A stretch of DNA of 6,945 nt from an uncultured Clostridia bacterium (GTDB lineage: Bacteria; Bacillota; Clostridia; Oscillospirales; CAG-272), in the NCBI GenBank assembly GCA_946615525.1, contig CAMOHW010000044.1:1-6945 (forward strand), given 5' to 3'. Positions within the stretch are counted from its first letter, which is position 1; each line of letters begins with the position of its first letter. Shown here piece after piece: positions 1 to 6,416 of this stretch. The notes under the pieces were generated by a model. The model was not told the DNA's origin and did no database searches. It was given only the letters and a program-made list of their open reading frames with translations. A program made the translations under genes and the position numbers.

Positions 1-588
1 CGGGAATCCGTATTTTTTCAGGTATGCGCCAATGAAGTAGAGGTAGGCAAGCCAAAGCACGGTTCTTCCATCCTCAACGCCCCAGGGGTCGGCGGCAAAC
101 TGAACGGCCGAGAAAATGACGGCAAAGAAAAGCAAACCGGCAAGGTAGGCTTTGCGCGGCAGTTTTTCAATGGCAAGATTGAAGACCGGCGCCAGCAGAA
201 GTACCAAAAGATACGCCGTGAAGAACCAGAAACGGCCGGTCAATGCCGGAAAGAAACTCTTGATAAACACCGGAATACTGAAATTGCTTTCTACAATGGC
301 GGTGATCAAATAGAAGAGGACCGAATAGAAGATGACCATGATCCACAGCCGAATGACCCTGCCCAGGCGGAATTTGCCCGTACAGAAGACATAGCCGGCA
401 ATGAGCGCAATGAGGTTGAAACTGCAAAGCAAAAACGCATTTGCCAGAACATACAGGTTGGTAACGCTGAAAACACTGCCACGCAAAGCATGCAGAACGA
501 CGATCATAAAGGTGGCTACAAGGCGAAGCAGATCAATACCAATGTTTCGCTCGCCGGAGGTTTTTTCCAGGGTAATACTCTTTTCCAT
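1..588 (-). CDS. Acyltransferase-3 family membrane O-acyltransferase (C-terminus cut off by window start)
   Basis: Integral-membrane enzyme expected to transfer an acyl group (typically acetyl) to a hydroxyl of a surface glycan. Only the first 196 residues are in the window; the frame is open to base 1. The start is like PF01757 proteins (OafA/WecH type): after a short cytosolic lead, residues 14-37 hold R-N-I-G-I-D-x2-R followed by a hydrophobic helix ending in His33, the family's usual catalytic-region His. Hydrophobic helices follow near 45-68, 80-99, 120-137 and 149-165, with the family-like W-F-F-T-A-Y stretch at 121-126 and A-P-V-F-N at 133-137. The ATG at 588-586 is preceded by AGAAAGGA with 8 nt spacing. 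It starts 26 nt after the stop of the nucleotidyltransferase-fold gene and is the most distal gene seen in the operon. Family call is firm; the acyl donor and sugar target are not known. Full members are about 330-380 residues, so a little under half is missing. Confidence 0.88.
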   Translation of the reverse strand, partial: MEKSITLEKTSGERNIGIDLLRLVATFMIVVLHALRGSVFSVTNLYVLANAFLLCSFNLIALIAGYVFCTGKFRLGRVIRLWIMVIFYSVLFYLITAIVESNFSIPVFIKSFFPALTGRFWFFTAYLLVLLLAPVFNLAIEKLPRKAYLAGLLFFAVIFSAVQFAADPWGVEDGRTVLWLAYLYFIGAYLKKYGFP

Positions 589-596
589 ACCATAGT

Positions 597-604
597 TCCT
601 TTCT
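597..604 (-). promoter_or_regulatory. Ribosome binding site of the acyltransferase gene
   Basis: Minus-strand AGAAAGGA ends 8 nt before the ATG at 588. It favours this ATG over the out-of-frame ATG 5 nt upstream (593-591). Confidence 0.7.
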
Positions 605-614
605 GATTTTGAAT

Positions 615-1862
615 TTATGAAATTGAATCCGTTGGAAGATCCGAACGGGTATTTCCGACTTGAAAGATCGCAAAGCGATCGTATAGGTTCTTTCGCTCCT
701 TGGCGTCGCGGAGTAGTTTGGAGGGACGGGTGCGTTTTCCGAAAAGAAGCCCGATGCCATAGGCAAACAGTTCCCAAAGGGCAACCACGGGATAGAGAAC
801 GGGAACGCGATGCAGGACAGGATACTTTTCCATGACCGTTTTGTGAAACAGTCCGAAAAGATTTTTTTTGCGCGAGTGTTCTTCGCCCGATGGCACGATC
901 ATGCCGCCGCTATGCGAGCGACCGCGGTCCTTCATTCCAAAGTTTCCGAGGTTGAAAATATCCTCGATCACACTTTTGCAAATGTCCTGCGGGACCTTTT
1001 GGCAAAACGCCGGTTCCGGGCAACCGAGATAGATCGCGCAGGTTTTTGTCATTGCCGCGGCATAGGTCAACAGTCCCACCCGTTCCAAAAGCGGTAACAA
1101 TTCCTTCTGCCAAAACAGCTGGTCCTTGGTCTTGGCGACAAAACAACCCCAATCCAAAAGGTGCCGCAGTCCCAAGCCCTCATTGACCATGTGATGTTGC
1201 ATATGCAATAGAAGGATCAACCCGTGTAAAGCCGGGGACGGTGCGCGAAAAGCGGCGTGCAAATAGTCTGAATCCAGCGTTTGTAGAACGGCGTTCTCTT
1301 TTTGGGAAGACAGGAAGGAGCGGATCGTTTTCCCGATCTCCCCTTCCGGAATGCCCGGCGGCTCGCGGTGCAGTTCCAGGTGACAAAACGGCTTTTTGAA
1401 GACCAGGTGGTGATCATTTTTCTCTTTTTCTTGTTGGTAGCCGGCAGAAACAAGAAGTTGGGAAACTTCTTCCTGTGCCTCGTCCGCCACCAAAAAATCC
1501 ACATCTCCGAGATCGCGGAGCGCCGGATTGGGATAATAAGCGGCGGAAGCAAGTCCCTTGAGGATCAAATACGGGCGATCCTCCAAAAGCCCGACCAACT
1601 CGTTTTGCGCCGTTACAATGTTGCGGTTTCTGCCCATGGTTTTAATGGCGGCGCGGCTCCATTTTTGATACAGCGCCGGAGAAACGCGATCTTTGAACGG
1701 CTCGCAAAGAGAAAAGGTCAAATACCCGACTGTCTGGAAAAAGCTCTCTCCGATCAGTTTATCCCATTCGGATTCCGAAAGACTTGTAAGGTCGGGCATC
1801 CCGCGCGCAGGATCAACCGCCGTAGCAAGCAAAGAAAGCAACAGAGTTTGTTCTTTGGTCAA
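615..1862 (-). CDS. Nucleotidyltransferase-fold protein (PF14907-like) of a polysaccharide locus
   Basis: Protein of about 415 residues resembling the uncharacterised nucleotidyltransferase family PF14907, often found in exopolysaccharide clusters; its substrate is not established. Residue numbers use the TTG start at 1862-1860. The core is L-K-G at 101-103 and L-R-D-L-G-D-V-D at 115-122, which fits the pol-beta-type metal-binding pair Asp120/Asp122. A possible third carboxylate is Glu163 within H-L-E-L-H (161-165). A His-rich helix follows at 220-238 (H-M-Q-H-H, then G-L-R-H-L-L-D-W), also typical of the family. A hydrophobic stretch at about 354-374 flanked by basic residues could touch the membrane. 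An in-frame TTG 21 nt upstream (1883) gives a longer 422-residue reading, but the perfect Shine-Dalgarno AAAGGAGG lies inside that extension, 8 nt before the TTG chosen here. It starts 37 nt after the dehydratase stop. It may add a nucleotide or related group to a glycan or carrier, but that is inference. Confidence 0.75.
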   Translation of the reverse strand: MTKEQTLLLSLLATAVDPARGMPDLTSLSESEWDKLIGESFFQTVGYLTFSLCEPFKDRVSPALYQKWSRAAIKTMGRNRNIVTAQNELVGLLEDRPYLILKGLASAAYYPNPALRDLGDVDFLVADEAQEEVSQLLVSAGYQQEKEKNDHHLVFKKPFCHLELHREPPGIPEGEIGKTIRSFLSSQKENAVLQTLDSDYLHAAFRAPSPALHGLILLLHMQHHMVNEGLGLRHLLDWGCFVAKTKDQLFWQKELLPLLERVGLLTYAAAMTKTCAIYLGCPEPAFCQKVPQDICKSVIEDIFNLGNFGMKDRGRSHSGGMIVPSGEEHSRKKNLFGLFHKTVMEKYPVLHRVPVLYPVVALWELFAYGIGLLFGKRTRPSKLLRDAKERKNLYDRFAIFQVGNTRSDLPTDSIS

Positions 1863-1870
1863 TCTTGGCG

Positions 1871-1878
1871 CCTCCTTT
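1871..1878 (-). promoter_or_regulatory. Strong ribosome binding site that fixes a TTG start
   Basis: Minus-strand AAAGGAGG is a near-perfect complement of the 16S 3' end. It lies 8 nt before the TTG at 1862-1860 and inside the longer reading from TTG 1883, so it supports the shorter protein. Confidence 0.75.
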
Positions 1879-1899
1879 CCCAAAAATGTTTCGTTTGGC

Positions 1900-2940
1900 T
1901 TACTGCTTTGCCAATTCCTCGCGGATGTATGCCAAAGTCAGCAGTTTCTCCTTGACTTGCTCAACGGTCAGCAGTTCGGTATTGTTGGAGTTGAACTCGG
2001 TCAACGGGTTGCGGTCGCGGTTGCCTTCGCTGTAATATTTGTCGTAGTTCAGCCCGCGCTTGTCGCTGGGAACGCGGTAGAAATTGCCCATATCGATGGC
2101 GTGAGCGCACTCCTCGTTGGTCAAAAGGGTTTCATACATCTTTTCGCCGTGACGAATACCGATGACCTTGATGTCCTCTTTCTTTCCGCCAAACAGTTCG
2201 CAAACGGCCTCTGCCTGCGTTCCAATGGTGCAGGCGGGCGCTTTTTGCACCAAAATATCACCGCTGGTGCCATGCTCAAAGGCAAACAGAACCAGATCCA
2301 CCGCCTCGTCCAGCGACATGATGAAGCGCGTCATGGTCGGGTCGGTAATGGTAATGGGGTTGCCGGAGCGGATCTGATCGATCCAGAGCGGGATCACACT
2401 GCCGCGGGAACACATAACATTGCCGTAGCGGGTGCAACAGATCTTGGTTTTCTCCGGGCTGACCGTGCGGGATTTGGCAACGATTACCTTTTCCATCATG
2501 GCCTTGCTGGTACCCATGGCGTTGACCGGATACGCAGCTTTGTCGGTGGAAAGGCAGATGACCGTCTTTACACCCTCTTCAATGGCGGCAGTCAGCACAT
2601 TTTCGGTACCAAGCACGTTGGTTTTGACCGCCTCGATTGGGAAAAATTCGCAGGACGGGACCTGTTTGAGCGCGGCGGCGTGGAAGATGTAGTCCACCCC
2701 GTGCATGGCGTTTTTAACGCTGGCAAGATCGCGGACGTCGCCGATATAAAACTTGATTTTTTCGGCGACCTCGGGCATTTTTGCCTGGAAGTCATGGCGC
2801 ATGTCGTCCTGCTTTTTCTCGTCGCGCGAGAAAACGCGGATCTCGCCAATGTCGGTTTTGAGGAACCGGTTGAGCACGGCATTGCCAAAGCTCCCCGTTC
2901 CCCCGGTGATCATGAGTGTTTTGCCTGTGAAAAGTGACAT
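1900..2940 (-). CDS. capE: UDP-GlcNAc 4,6-dehydratase / 5-epimerase (CapE/FnlA/WbjB type)
   Basis: Cytosolic extended-SDR enzyme that converts UDP-GlcNAc to the C5-inverted 4-keto-6-deoxy sugar, the first step toward UDP-N-acetyl-L-fucosamine in capsule and O-antigen pathways. It has 346 residues, normal for the family. Visible motifs: NAD(P)-binding G-G-T-G-S-F-G (13-19), H-A-A-A-L-K-Q-V-P (87-95), S-T-D-K-A (131-135), R-Y-G-N-V (171-175) and R-H-G-E-K-M-Y-E (263-270). The classical SDR Y-x3-K reads M-G-T-S-K (142-146), with Met in the Tyr position. That marks the CapE/FnlA/WbjB branch; PseB-like enzymes keep a Tyr there. From memory the similarity to FnlA is strong along the whole length, including the C-terminal N-Y-x-K-Y-Y and F-N-S-N-N-T elements. 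The ATG at 2940 has AAGGAG 7 nt upstream, and the gene overlaps the end of the upstream gene by 31 nt. The usual partner enzymes (CapF reductase, CapG epimerase types) are not in the window. The symbol names the family; fnlA or wbjB would be equally fair. Confidence 0.93.
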   Translation of the reverse strand: MSLFTGKTLMITGGTGSFGNAVLNRFLKTDIGEIRVFSRDEKKQDDMRHDFQAKMPEVAEKIKFYIGDVRDLASVKNAMHGVDYIFHAAALKQVPSCEFFPIEAVKTNVLGTENVLTAAIEEGVKTVICLSTDKAAYPVNAMGTSKAMMEKVIVAKSRTVSPEKTKICCTRYGNVMCSRGSVIPLWIDQIRSGNPITITDPTMTRFIMSLDEAVDLVLFAFEHGTSGDILVQKAPACTIGTQAEAVCELFGGKKEDIKVIGIRHGEKMYETLLTNEECAHAIDMGNFYRVPSDKRGLNYDKYYSEGNRDRNPLTEFNSNNTELLTVEQVKEKLLTLAYIREELAKQ

Positions 2941-4214
2941 GATGGTTCTCCTTTTTTATTTTGACATATAATTTTTTTCAAATATGTGTTGCCATACCGA
3001 CCGCTGATCTCCTCGTCAACAGTTTGTTGGCTCCATTCTGATTGTTGCAACAGACACTTGGAGTTTTCTTGTGTCGCTTTACAAATTGCGTTTTGTAAGG
3101 CAACTACCCGTTGCCAAACTTGAAAAATTGGTTTGTTTCCGACATATGGGCAAAGCACCCTGGTCAATTCTTTCTTTTTTAGATGCAAAATGCGTATTGC
3201 CAACTCCGCATCTAAATAAGGGCGATTTAATGCTCCTGTTTCATCAATCAAACAACTTTCACCATGGGTCCCGGTAAATGTCAACATTTTTTCAGAATTG
3301 AAACTACTCATTTCATCATTGTCAAAAGCCTTTACCGAAATCAAATTGCCTTGCGCATCCAAAATCCCATGGAAGTTATAAATGGAATGGTCGCGGATGC
3401 CCGCCAGATAATCCAGGACGTTCAAGTTGATTAGCGCATGCTGAAATTCCGGCGTACTCCGTTCAGTGCGTTCCTGCACCGAAAGATCTAAAATATTAAT
3501 TCCCCCTGCATTTTCCATTAAAGTGCCAAACAAACATGTTTTTCCGTCAATTTCCAAAAGGCAATATTGGAAAGGGGCTATCAAATAATCAACTCCGAAA
3601 AAAGTTGCCAACGATTGATAAGCCAGTTCTCTTGCCTCGTAGGCGTTTTGAAACTTTCTACTAAAAATCCCAAAATCATTATAGTAATAGGCATTTGTTT
3701 TGCAAAGTGCGAAACGAGCAAAATGTTTCAATCGAACAGCAAAAGCCGAATCCTCTCCAGAATCCAGTCCAATCACATTCAGATCAATTGCATCCAATCT
3801 GCCACCCGGATAAAAATCAATACAGGAATAGGAATCCAATAATTTTGAGAATTTTTTGAAATTTTGCATGTCCTGTAAACTTTTGACAACACGCAATCGG
3901 TCAATTTGGGCGAACTCAGGACTTGGCGTTGCAAAATTATAATAAAATTCAATAAATTTCGCCACATATTGCCGCAATTTCATATGACGTTCACATTCTC
4001 GAAAATAAAATATTGCTCCGTTCTGCTCAATTTTAATAACTACAGTTGAAGATAGCAAAAAGGAAATTTCCTCACGAGAAGCCGAAATGGTCTTCTTTTT
4101 TCGAAATTGCGTTGGATAAAGCGGTTTGGGACGATTGTTCAAAAAAATAACTTTTCGCAATCTCCAAAGCCCTCTTTTGACTTTTTCAAAAATACTTTTT
4201 AAAACTTTTTTCAT
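2910..4214 (-). CDS. Unrecognised protein with atypical-kinase-like motifs, next to the Wzt gene
   Basis: No family is recognised with certainty. The protein is about 434 residues from the ATG at 4214-4212, with no signal peptide or clear membrane helix. It begins with a very basic stretch (residues 1-41) that could bind membrane or polymer. The region at 190-300 resembles the HipA/FAM20/CotH/PI-kinase-like fold: E-A-R-E-L-A-Y-Q (193-200) could be the helix carrying the N-lobe Glu, a short D-G-K turn lies at 223-225, and L-M-E-N-A-G-G follows at 232-238. Then N-V-L-D-Y-L-A-G (265-272) leads to D-H-S-I-Y-N (275-280), spaced like D-R-H-x2-N catalytic loops, and F-D-N-D (297-300) sits where a metal-binding Asp is expected. 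A nucleotide-binding Lys could not be assigned. An in-frame TTG at 4226 would add four residues; neither start has a good ribosome binding site. It starts 24 nt after the Wzt stop. Its last 31 nt overlap the dehydratase gene, giving a Lys/Cys-rich tail that looks like read-through. The gene is A+T-rich (about 34-39% G+C). A role in phosphorylating the glycan is inference. Confidence 0.5.
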   Translation of the reverse strand: MKKVLKSIFEKVKRGLWRLRKVIFLNNRPKPLYPTQFRKKKTISASREEISFLLSSTVVIKIEQNGAIFYFRECERHMKLRQYVAKFIEFYYNFATPSPEFAQIDRLRVVKSLQDMQNFKKFSKLLDSYSCIDFYPGGRLDAIDLNVIGLDSGEDSAFAVRLKHFARFALCKTNAYYYNDFGIFSRKFQNAYEARELAYQSLATFFGVDYLIAPFQYCLLEIDGKTCLFGTLMENAGGINILDLSVQERTERSTPEFQHALINLNVLDYLAGIRDHSIYNFHGILDAQGNLISVKAFDNDEMSSFNSEKMLTFTGTHGESCLIDETGALNRPYLDAELAIRILHLKKKELTRVLCPYVGNKPIFQVWQRVVALQNAICKATQENSKCLLQQSEWSQQTVDEEISGRYGNTYLKKIICQNKKGEPSCHFSQAKHS

Positions 4215-4800
4215 ATTTGCAATCAAACGGATGCATTTTTATTTTTTCTCCAAAAAATTCAACGCGGTATTTCCCCAATATTTGGTGTTCCAAAAAATGT
4301 TTTCGTTCTGCCGGAGTTCAAATGAAAATCCACGAAAGACAACATCAAACTCCATGCTTGCTTTTGAAATATCGTTCATTTGAAACAGCACAAATGTAAC
4401 GGTATATCGATCCGGTCTAAAACAGGAAAGATCCATGCTGAACGGAATCGTATAATCTTCATTTGCTGTTGCTTGTTTCAAAAGCGGAATGAAAGCAGAG
4501 GAAATTGCCTGCCCTTCTCTGTTTTTTAGCTCTGCGCGTAACGAAATGTTTTCACAATCCAGAAAGCAGTGTGCTTTCAATTGGAATTCGATTTTTTCAT
4601 CCGGATAAAAAACATATTCCGAGCGATTCAGCAGATCAAATCCCATCAATTTAATCATAAAATTATCGCCAATGTAAATCGGTCTTCGCTCATTCTCATA
4701 AGAAATATGCATTTCCTGCTGATTTTTTTCAACATCCAAATAAATCCCAATCGCTTCTTCCACGCCGCCATTATAAATGATTTTCCCATGATTCATTACA
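2941..4800. other. A+T-rich island covering the kinase-like gene and the Wzt C-terminal domain
   Basis: Hand counts give about 39% G+C for 2941-3360, 34% for 3841-4200 and 38% for 4261-4800. The ATPase-domain DNA at 4801-5520 is about 47%, and sampled dehydratase lines are about 50-57%. The drop begins inside the wzt-type gene, close to the domain boundary, and ends at the start of the dehydratase gene. This pattern fits a cassette gained by homologous recombination in conserved flanks. Low expression or different selection could also lower G+C, but would not easily explain a change within one gene. Confidence 0.6.
2948..2953 (-). promoter_or_regulatory. Ribosome binding site of the dehydratase gene, inside the upstream coding region
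   Basis: Minus-strand AAGGAG ends 7 nt before the ATG at 2940. It lies inside the last codons of the upstream kinase-like gene (where it encodes part of K-K-G-E), so the two genes are probably translationally coupled. Confidence 0.75.
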
Positions 4801-5522
4801 ATGCAGCGATCACAAAGCTGACGAATGGTATTCATGTTGTGTGAAACGTAGAGAATGGTCCTGCCCTCATCTTTCGAGACTTGGCTCATCTTCTCCAAAC
4901 ATTTCTTTTGGAATGCCATATCACCAACGGCAAGTACTTCATCCATAATTAGAATTTCCGAGTCCAGGTGGGAGGCAACAGCAAATGCCAGTTTGACATA
5001 CATACCCGAAGAATAACGCTTGACCGGTGTGTCAATGAACTGTGCGCATTCCGAAAACTCGATAATCTTGTCGATTTTCCCATCGATTTCTGCTTTGGTC
5101 ATGCCCAAAATGGCGCCGTTGAGATAGATGTTTTCCCGACCGGTCAGCTCACCATTAAAGCCGGTTCCAACTTCCAGCATACTGGAAATGCGGCCGTCTA
5201 ATTTAATTTCTCCCTCGGTGGGTCCAGTAACACGGGAAAGCAGTTTGAGCAGCGTGGACTTTCCGGCGCCGTTATGCCCGATGATGCCGATGCGCTCGCC
5301 CTTATAAACCGTCAGGTCAATGCCATCCAACGCCATAAAGGTTTCATTTTTACCATAGGTTTTAGACCCCACTTTGGAATTGGGATCTTCTTTATGTCTG
5401 ATACGCGCCCACCAACTTTGCAGGTCGCCGGCAAGCGTTCCGCCGCCGATGACACCAAGACGATAACGTTTTTTCAGCCCTGTAATTTGGATCGCAATAT
5501 CTTTTTCTTCCATTTTTGCCAT
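4239..5522 (-). CDS. wzt: Polysaccharide ABC exporter ATP-binding protein with C-terminal glycan-recognition-like domain (Wzt type)
   Basis: Cytosolic ATPase that powers export of a finished undecaprenyl-linked polysaccharide through the permease encoded just upstream. The nucleotide-binding domain (about 1-260) has the insert near 24-60 that is usual before A-L-D-G-I-D-L in Wzt/TagH proteins. It also has Walker A G-H-N-G-A-G-K-S-T (82-90), signature S-S-G-M (171-174), Walker B I-L-I-M-D-E (190-195), D-loop V-L-A-V-G-D (196-201) and H-loop S-H-N (227-229). Residues about 270-427 form an extra, probably beta-rich domain in the place of the Wzt C-terminal domain (PF14524-like), with the typical late R-P-D-R-Y-T-V-T-F strand at 369-377. 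In O9a-type systems that domain binds the modified non-reducing end of the chain. Total length 427 fits. The ATG at 5522 has AGAGAGGA 8 nt upstream. The DNA for the C-terminal domain is much more A+T-rich (about 38% G+C) than that for the ATPase (about 47%). TagH is the alternative name in Gram-positives. Confidence 0.92.
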   Translation of the reverse strand: MAKMEEKDIAIQITGLKKRYRLGVIGGGTLAGDLQSWWARIRHKEDPNSKVGSKTYGKNETFMALDGIDLTVYKGERIGIIGHNGAGKSTLLKLLSRVTGPTEGEIKLDGRISSMLEVGTGFNGELTGRENIYLNGAILGMTKAEIDGKIDKIIEFSECAQFIDTPVKRYSSGMYVKLAFAVASHLDSEILIMDEVLAVGDMAFQKKCLEKMSQVSKDEGRTILYVSHNMNTIRQLCDRCIVMNHGKIIYNGGVEEAIGIYLDVEKNQQEMHISYENERRPIYIGDNFMIKLMGFDLLNRSEYVFYPDEKIEFQLKAHCFLDCENISLRAELKNREGQAISSAFIPLLKQATANEDYTIPFSMDLSCFRPDRYTVTFVLFQMNDISKASMEFDVVFRGFSFELRQNENIFWNTKYWGNTALNFLEKK

Positions 5523-5530
5523 TGATGTAT

Positions 5531-5538
5531 TCCTCTCT
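5531..5538 (-). promoter_or_regulatory. Ribosome binding site of the wzt-type gene
   Basis: Minus-strand AGAGAGGA ends 8 nt before the ATG at 5522 and overlaps the permease stop codon (5540-5538). This fits coupled translation of the two exporter subunits. Confidence 0.7.
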
Positions 5539-6398
5539 TAGACGGTGTCCATAAAGTTCTTTTCAATCTTGTTGAAAATCAAAATGCCAAAAATCAGGAC
5601 GACAAACGTTGTCACCCAACTGATGCCCCAGAACAGCCACGGGGTAGATCCGGCACCCAGCCAACCATATTTGAACAGTTCTACGATTGAGGAAACCGGA
5701 TTGAGCATCATTGCAACATACAACTTAGAAACAACGCCGTCAACAATGAGTTCGTTGGAAGTATAAACGATCGGCGTAATATACATCCAGAGTTGAACAC
5801 CGAAGCCAACCAGCACTTGCAGGTCGCGGTATTTTGTGGTCAGCGAGGAAATGATGATACCGAAGCCCAGGCCGAGAAGCGCCAACTGAATGACCAAGAT
5901 CGGCGTGAGCGCCGCCACCCAAGTGACACGAAAATGCTCGTCGGGAAGGAAGAAGAAAACCAGTGCCGTGCCACCAAAAATGGCGAACTGGATCAAAAAA
6001 TTGAAAATTTGCGTAATAGATGTTGCGATCGGCGTCGTCAGACGCGGAAAATAAACCTTTCCAAATACGCCCGCATTGGAAACAAACGTATTAGATGTTG
6101 CTGTCAACGCTCCGGAGAACAATCCCCACGTAATAGAGCCCGCCAAATAGAACAAAAACTGCGGGACGCCATCGGTAGAAAGCCCGGCGATCTGCCCGAA
6201 AACCAACGTATGAATGACCGATGCCATGAGTGGCTGGATAATAAACCAGAGCGGTCCTAAAATCGTTTGCTTATAACGCGTTTTGAAATCTCTGGCAACG
6301 AAGAGCCAGATCAAATCCCGGTATTTAAAGGTTTCCTTCAAATTCAAATCCAGTAATTTCTTTTTCGGTTTGATAACTGCTGTCCATTTCTTTTCCAT
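5538..6398 (-). CDS. wzm: Polysaccharide ABC exporter permease (Wzm/TagG type)
   Basis: Inner-membrane channel subunit of the ABC-2 family that moves the lipid-linked polysaccharide across the membrane with the adjacent ATPase. It has 286 residues, close to the usual 260-290. The N-terminal cytosolic part ends with the family hallmark Y-R-D-L-I-W-L-F-V-A-R-D-F-K-T-R-Y-K (26-43) followed by L-G-P-L-W (47-51), the interface helix. About six membrane segments are visible near 49-70, 81-101, 127-150, 158-185, 199-212 and 255-275. The conserved T-T-K-Y-R-D-L (187-193) and M-Y-I-T-P-I-V-Y (205-212) stretches are present. The ATG at 6398-6396 is chosen because GGAGAG lies 5 nt upstream; an in-frame TTG at 6413 would add five residues but would place that site inside the gene. 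It starts 18 nt after the deacetylase-like gene and ends 15 nt before wzt. Wzm and TagG cannot be told apart without knowing the host envelope. Confidence 0.93.
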   Translation of the reverse strand: MEKKWTAVIKPKKKLLDLNLKETFKYRDLIWLFVARDFKTRYKQTILGPLWFIIQPLMASVIHTLVFGQIAGLSTDGVPQFLFYLAGSITWGLFSGALTATSNTFVSNAGVFGKVYFPRLTTPIATSITQIFNFLIQFAIFGGTALVFFFLPDEHFRVTWVAALTPILVIQLALLGLGFGIIISSLTTKYRDLQVLVGFGVQLWMYITPIVYTSNELIVDGVVSKLYVAMMLNPVSSIVELFKYGWLGAGSTPWLFWGISWVTTFVVLIFGILIFNKIEKNFMDTV

Positions 6399-6403
6399 GT
6401 TTT

Positions 6404-6409
6404 CTCTCC
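6404..6409 (-). promoter_or_regulatory. Ribosome binding site that fixes the permease start
   Basis: Minus-strand GGAGAG ends 5 nt before the ATG at 6398 (7 nt from the GGAG core). It excludes the upstream in-frame TTG at 6413 as the main start. Confidence 0.65.
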
Positions 6410-6416
6410 GCAAAAA

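Noticed and set aside
1302..1955. A 217-codon plus-strand open frame opposite the nucleotidyltransferase-fold gene
   Set aside because: The minus strand encodes a recognisable protein with conserved motifs; the plus-strand translation has none and no convincing ribosome binding site was noted.
1693..2937. A 414-codon open frame on the plus strand opposite the dehydratase gene
   Set aside because: It is the antisense shadow of a strongly conserved gene. Its translation shows no recognisable domain and it runs against an operon with clear ribosome binding sites.
2961..2972. TTGACA directly followed by TATAAT on the plus strand
   Set aside because: The two hexamers abut with no spacer, so they cannot act as -35 and -10 boxes, and no plus-strand gene follows.
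2953..2981. Minus-strand TTGAAA, 17 nt, TAAAAA upstream of the dehydratase gene
   Set aside because: The -10 match is weak (4 of 6), the stretch is simply A+T-rich, and transcription would start within or after the ribosome binding site.
2964..2987. Inverted repeat acatat ... atatgt with a 12-nt loop
   Set aside because: Only six mostly A-T pairs, lying inside coding sequence; too weak for a terminator or operator and expected by chance in such composition.
5793..6260. A 155-codon plus-strand open frame opposite the permease gene
   Set aside because: Its highly charged, low-pattern translation is what the antisense of a membrane protein gene typically gives.
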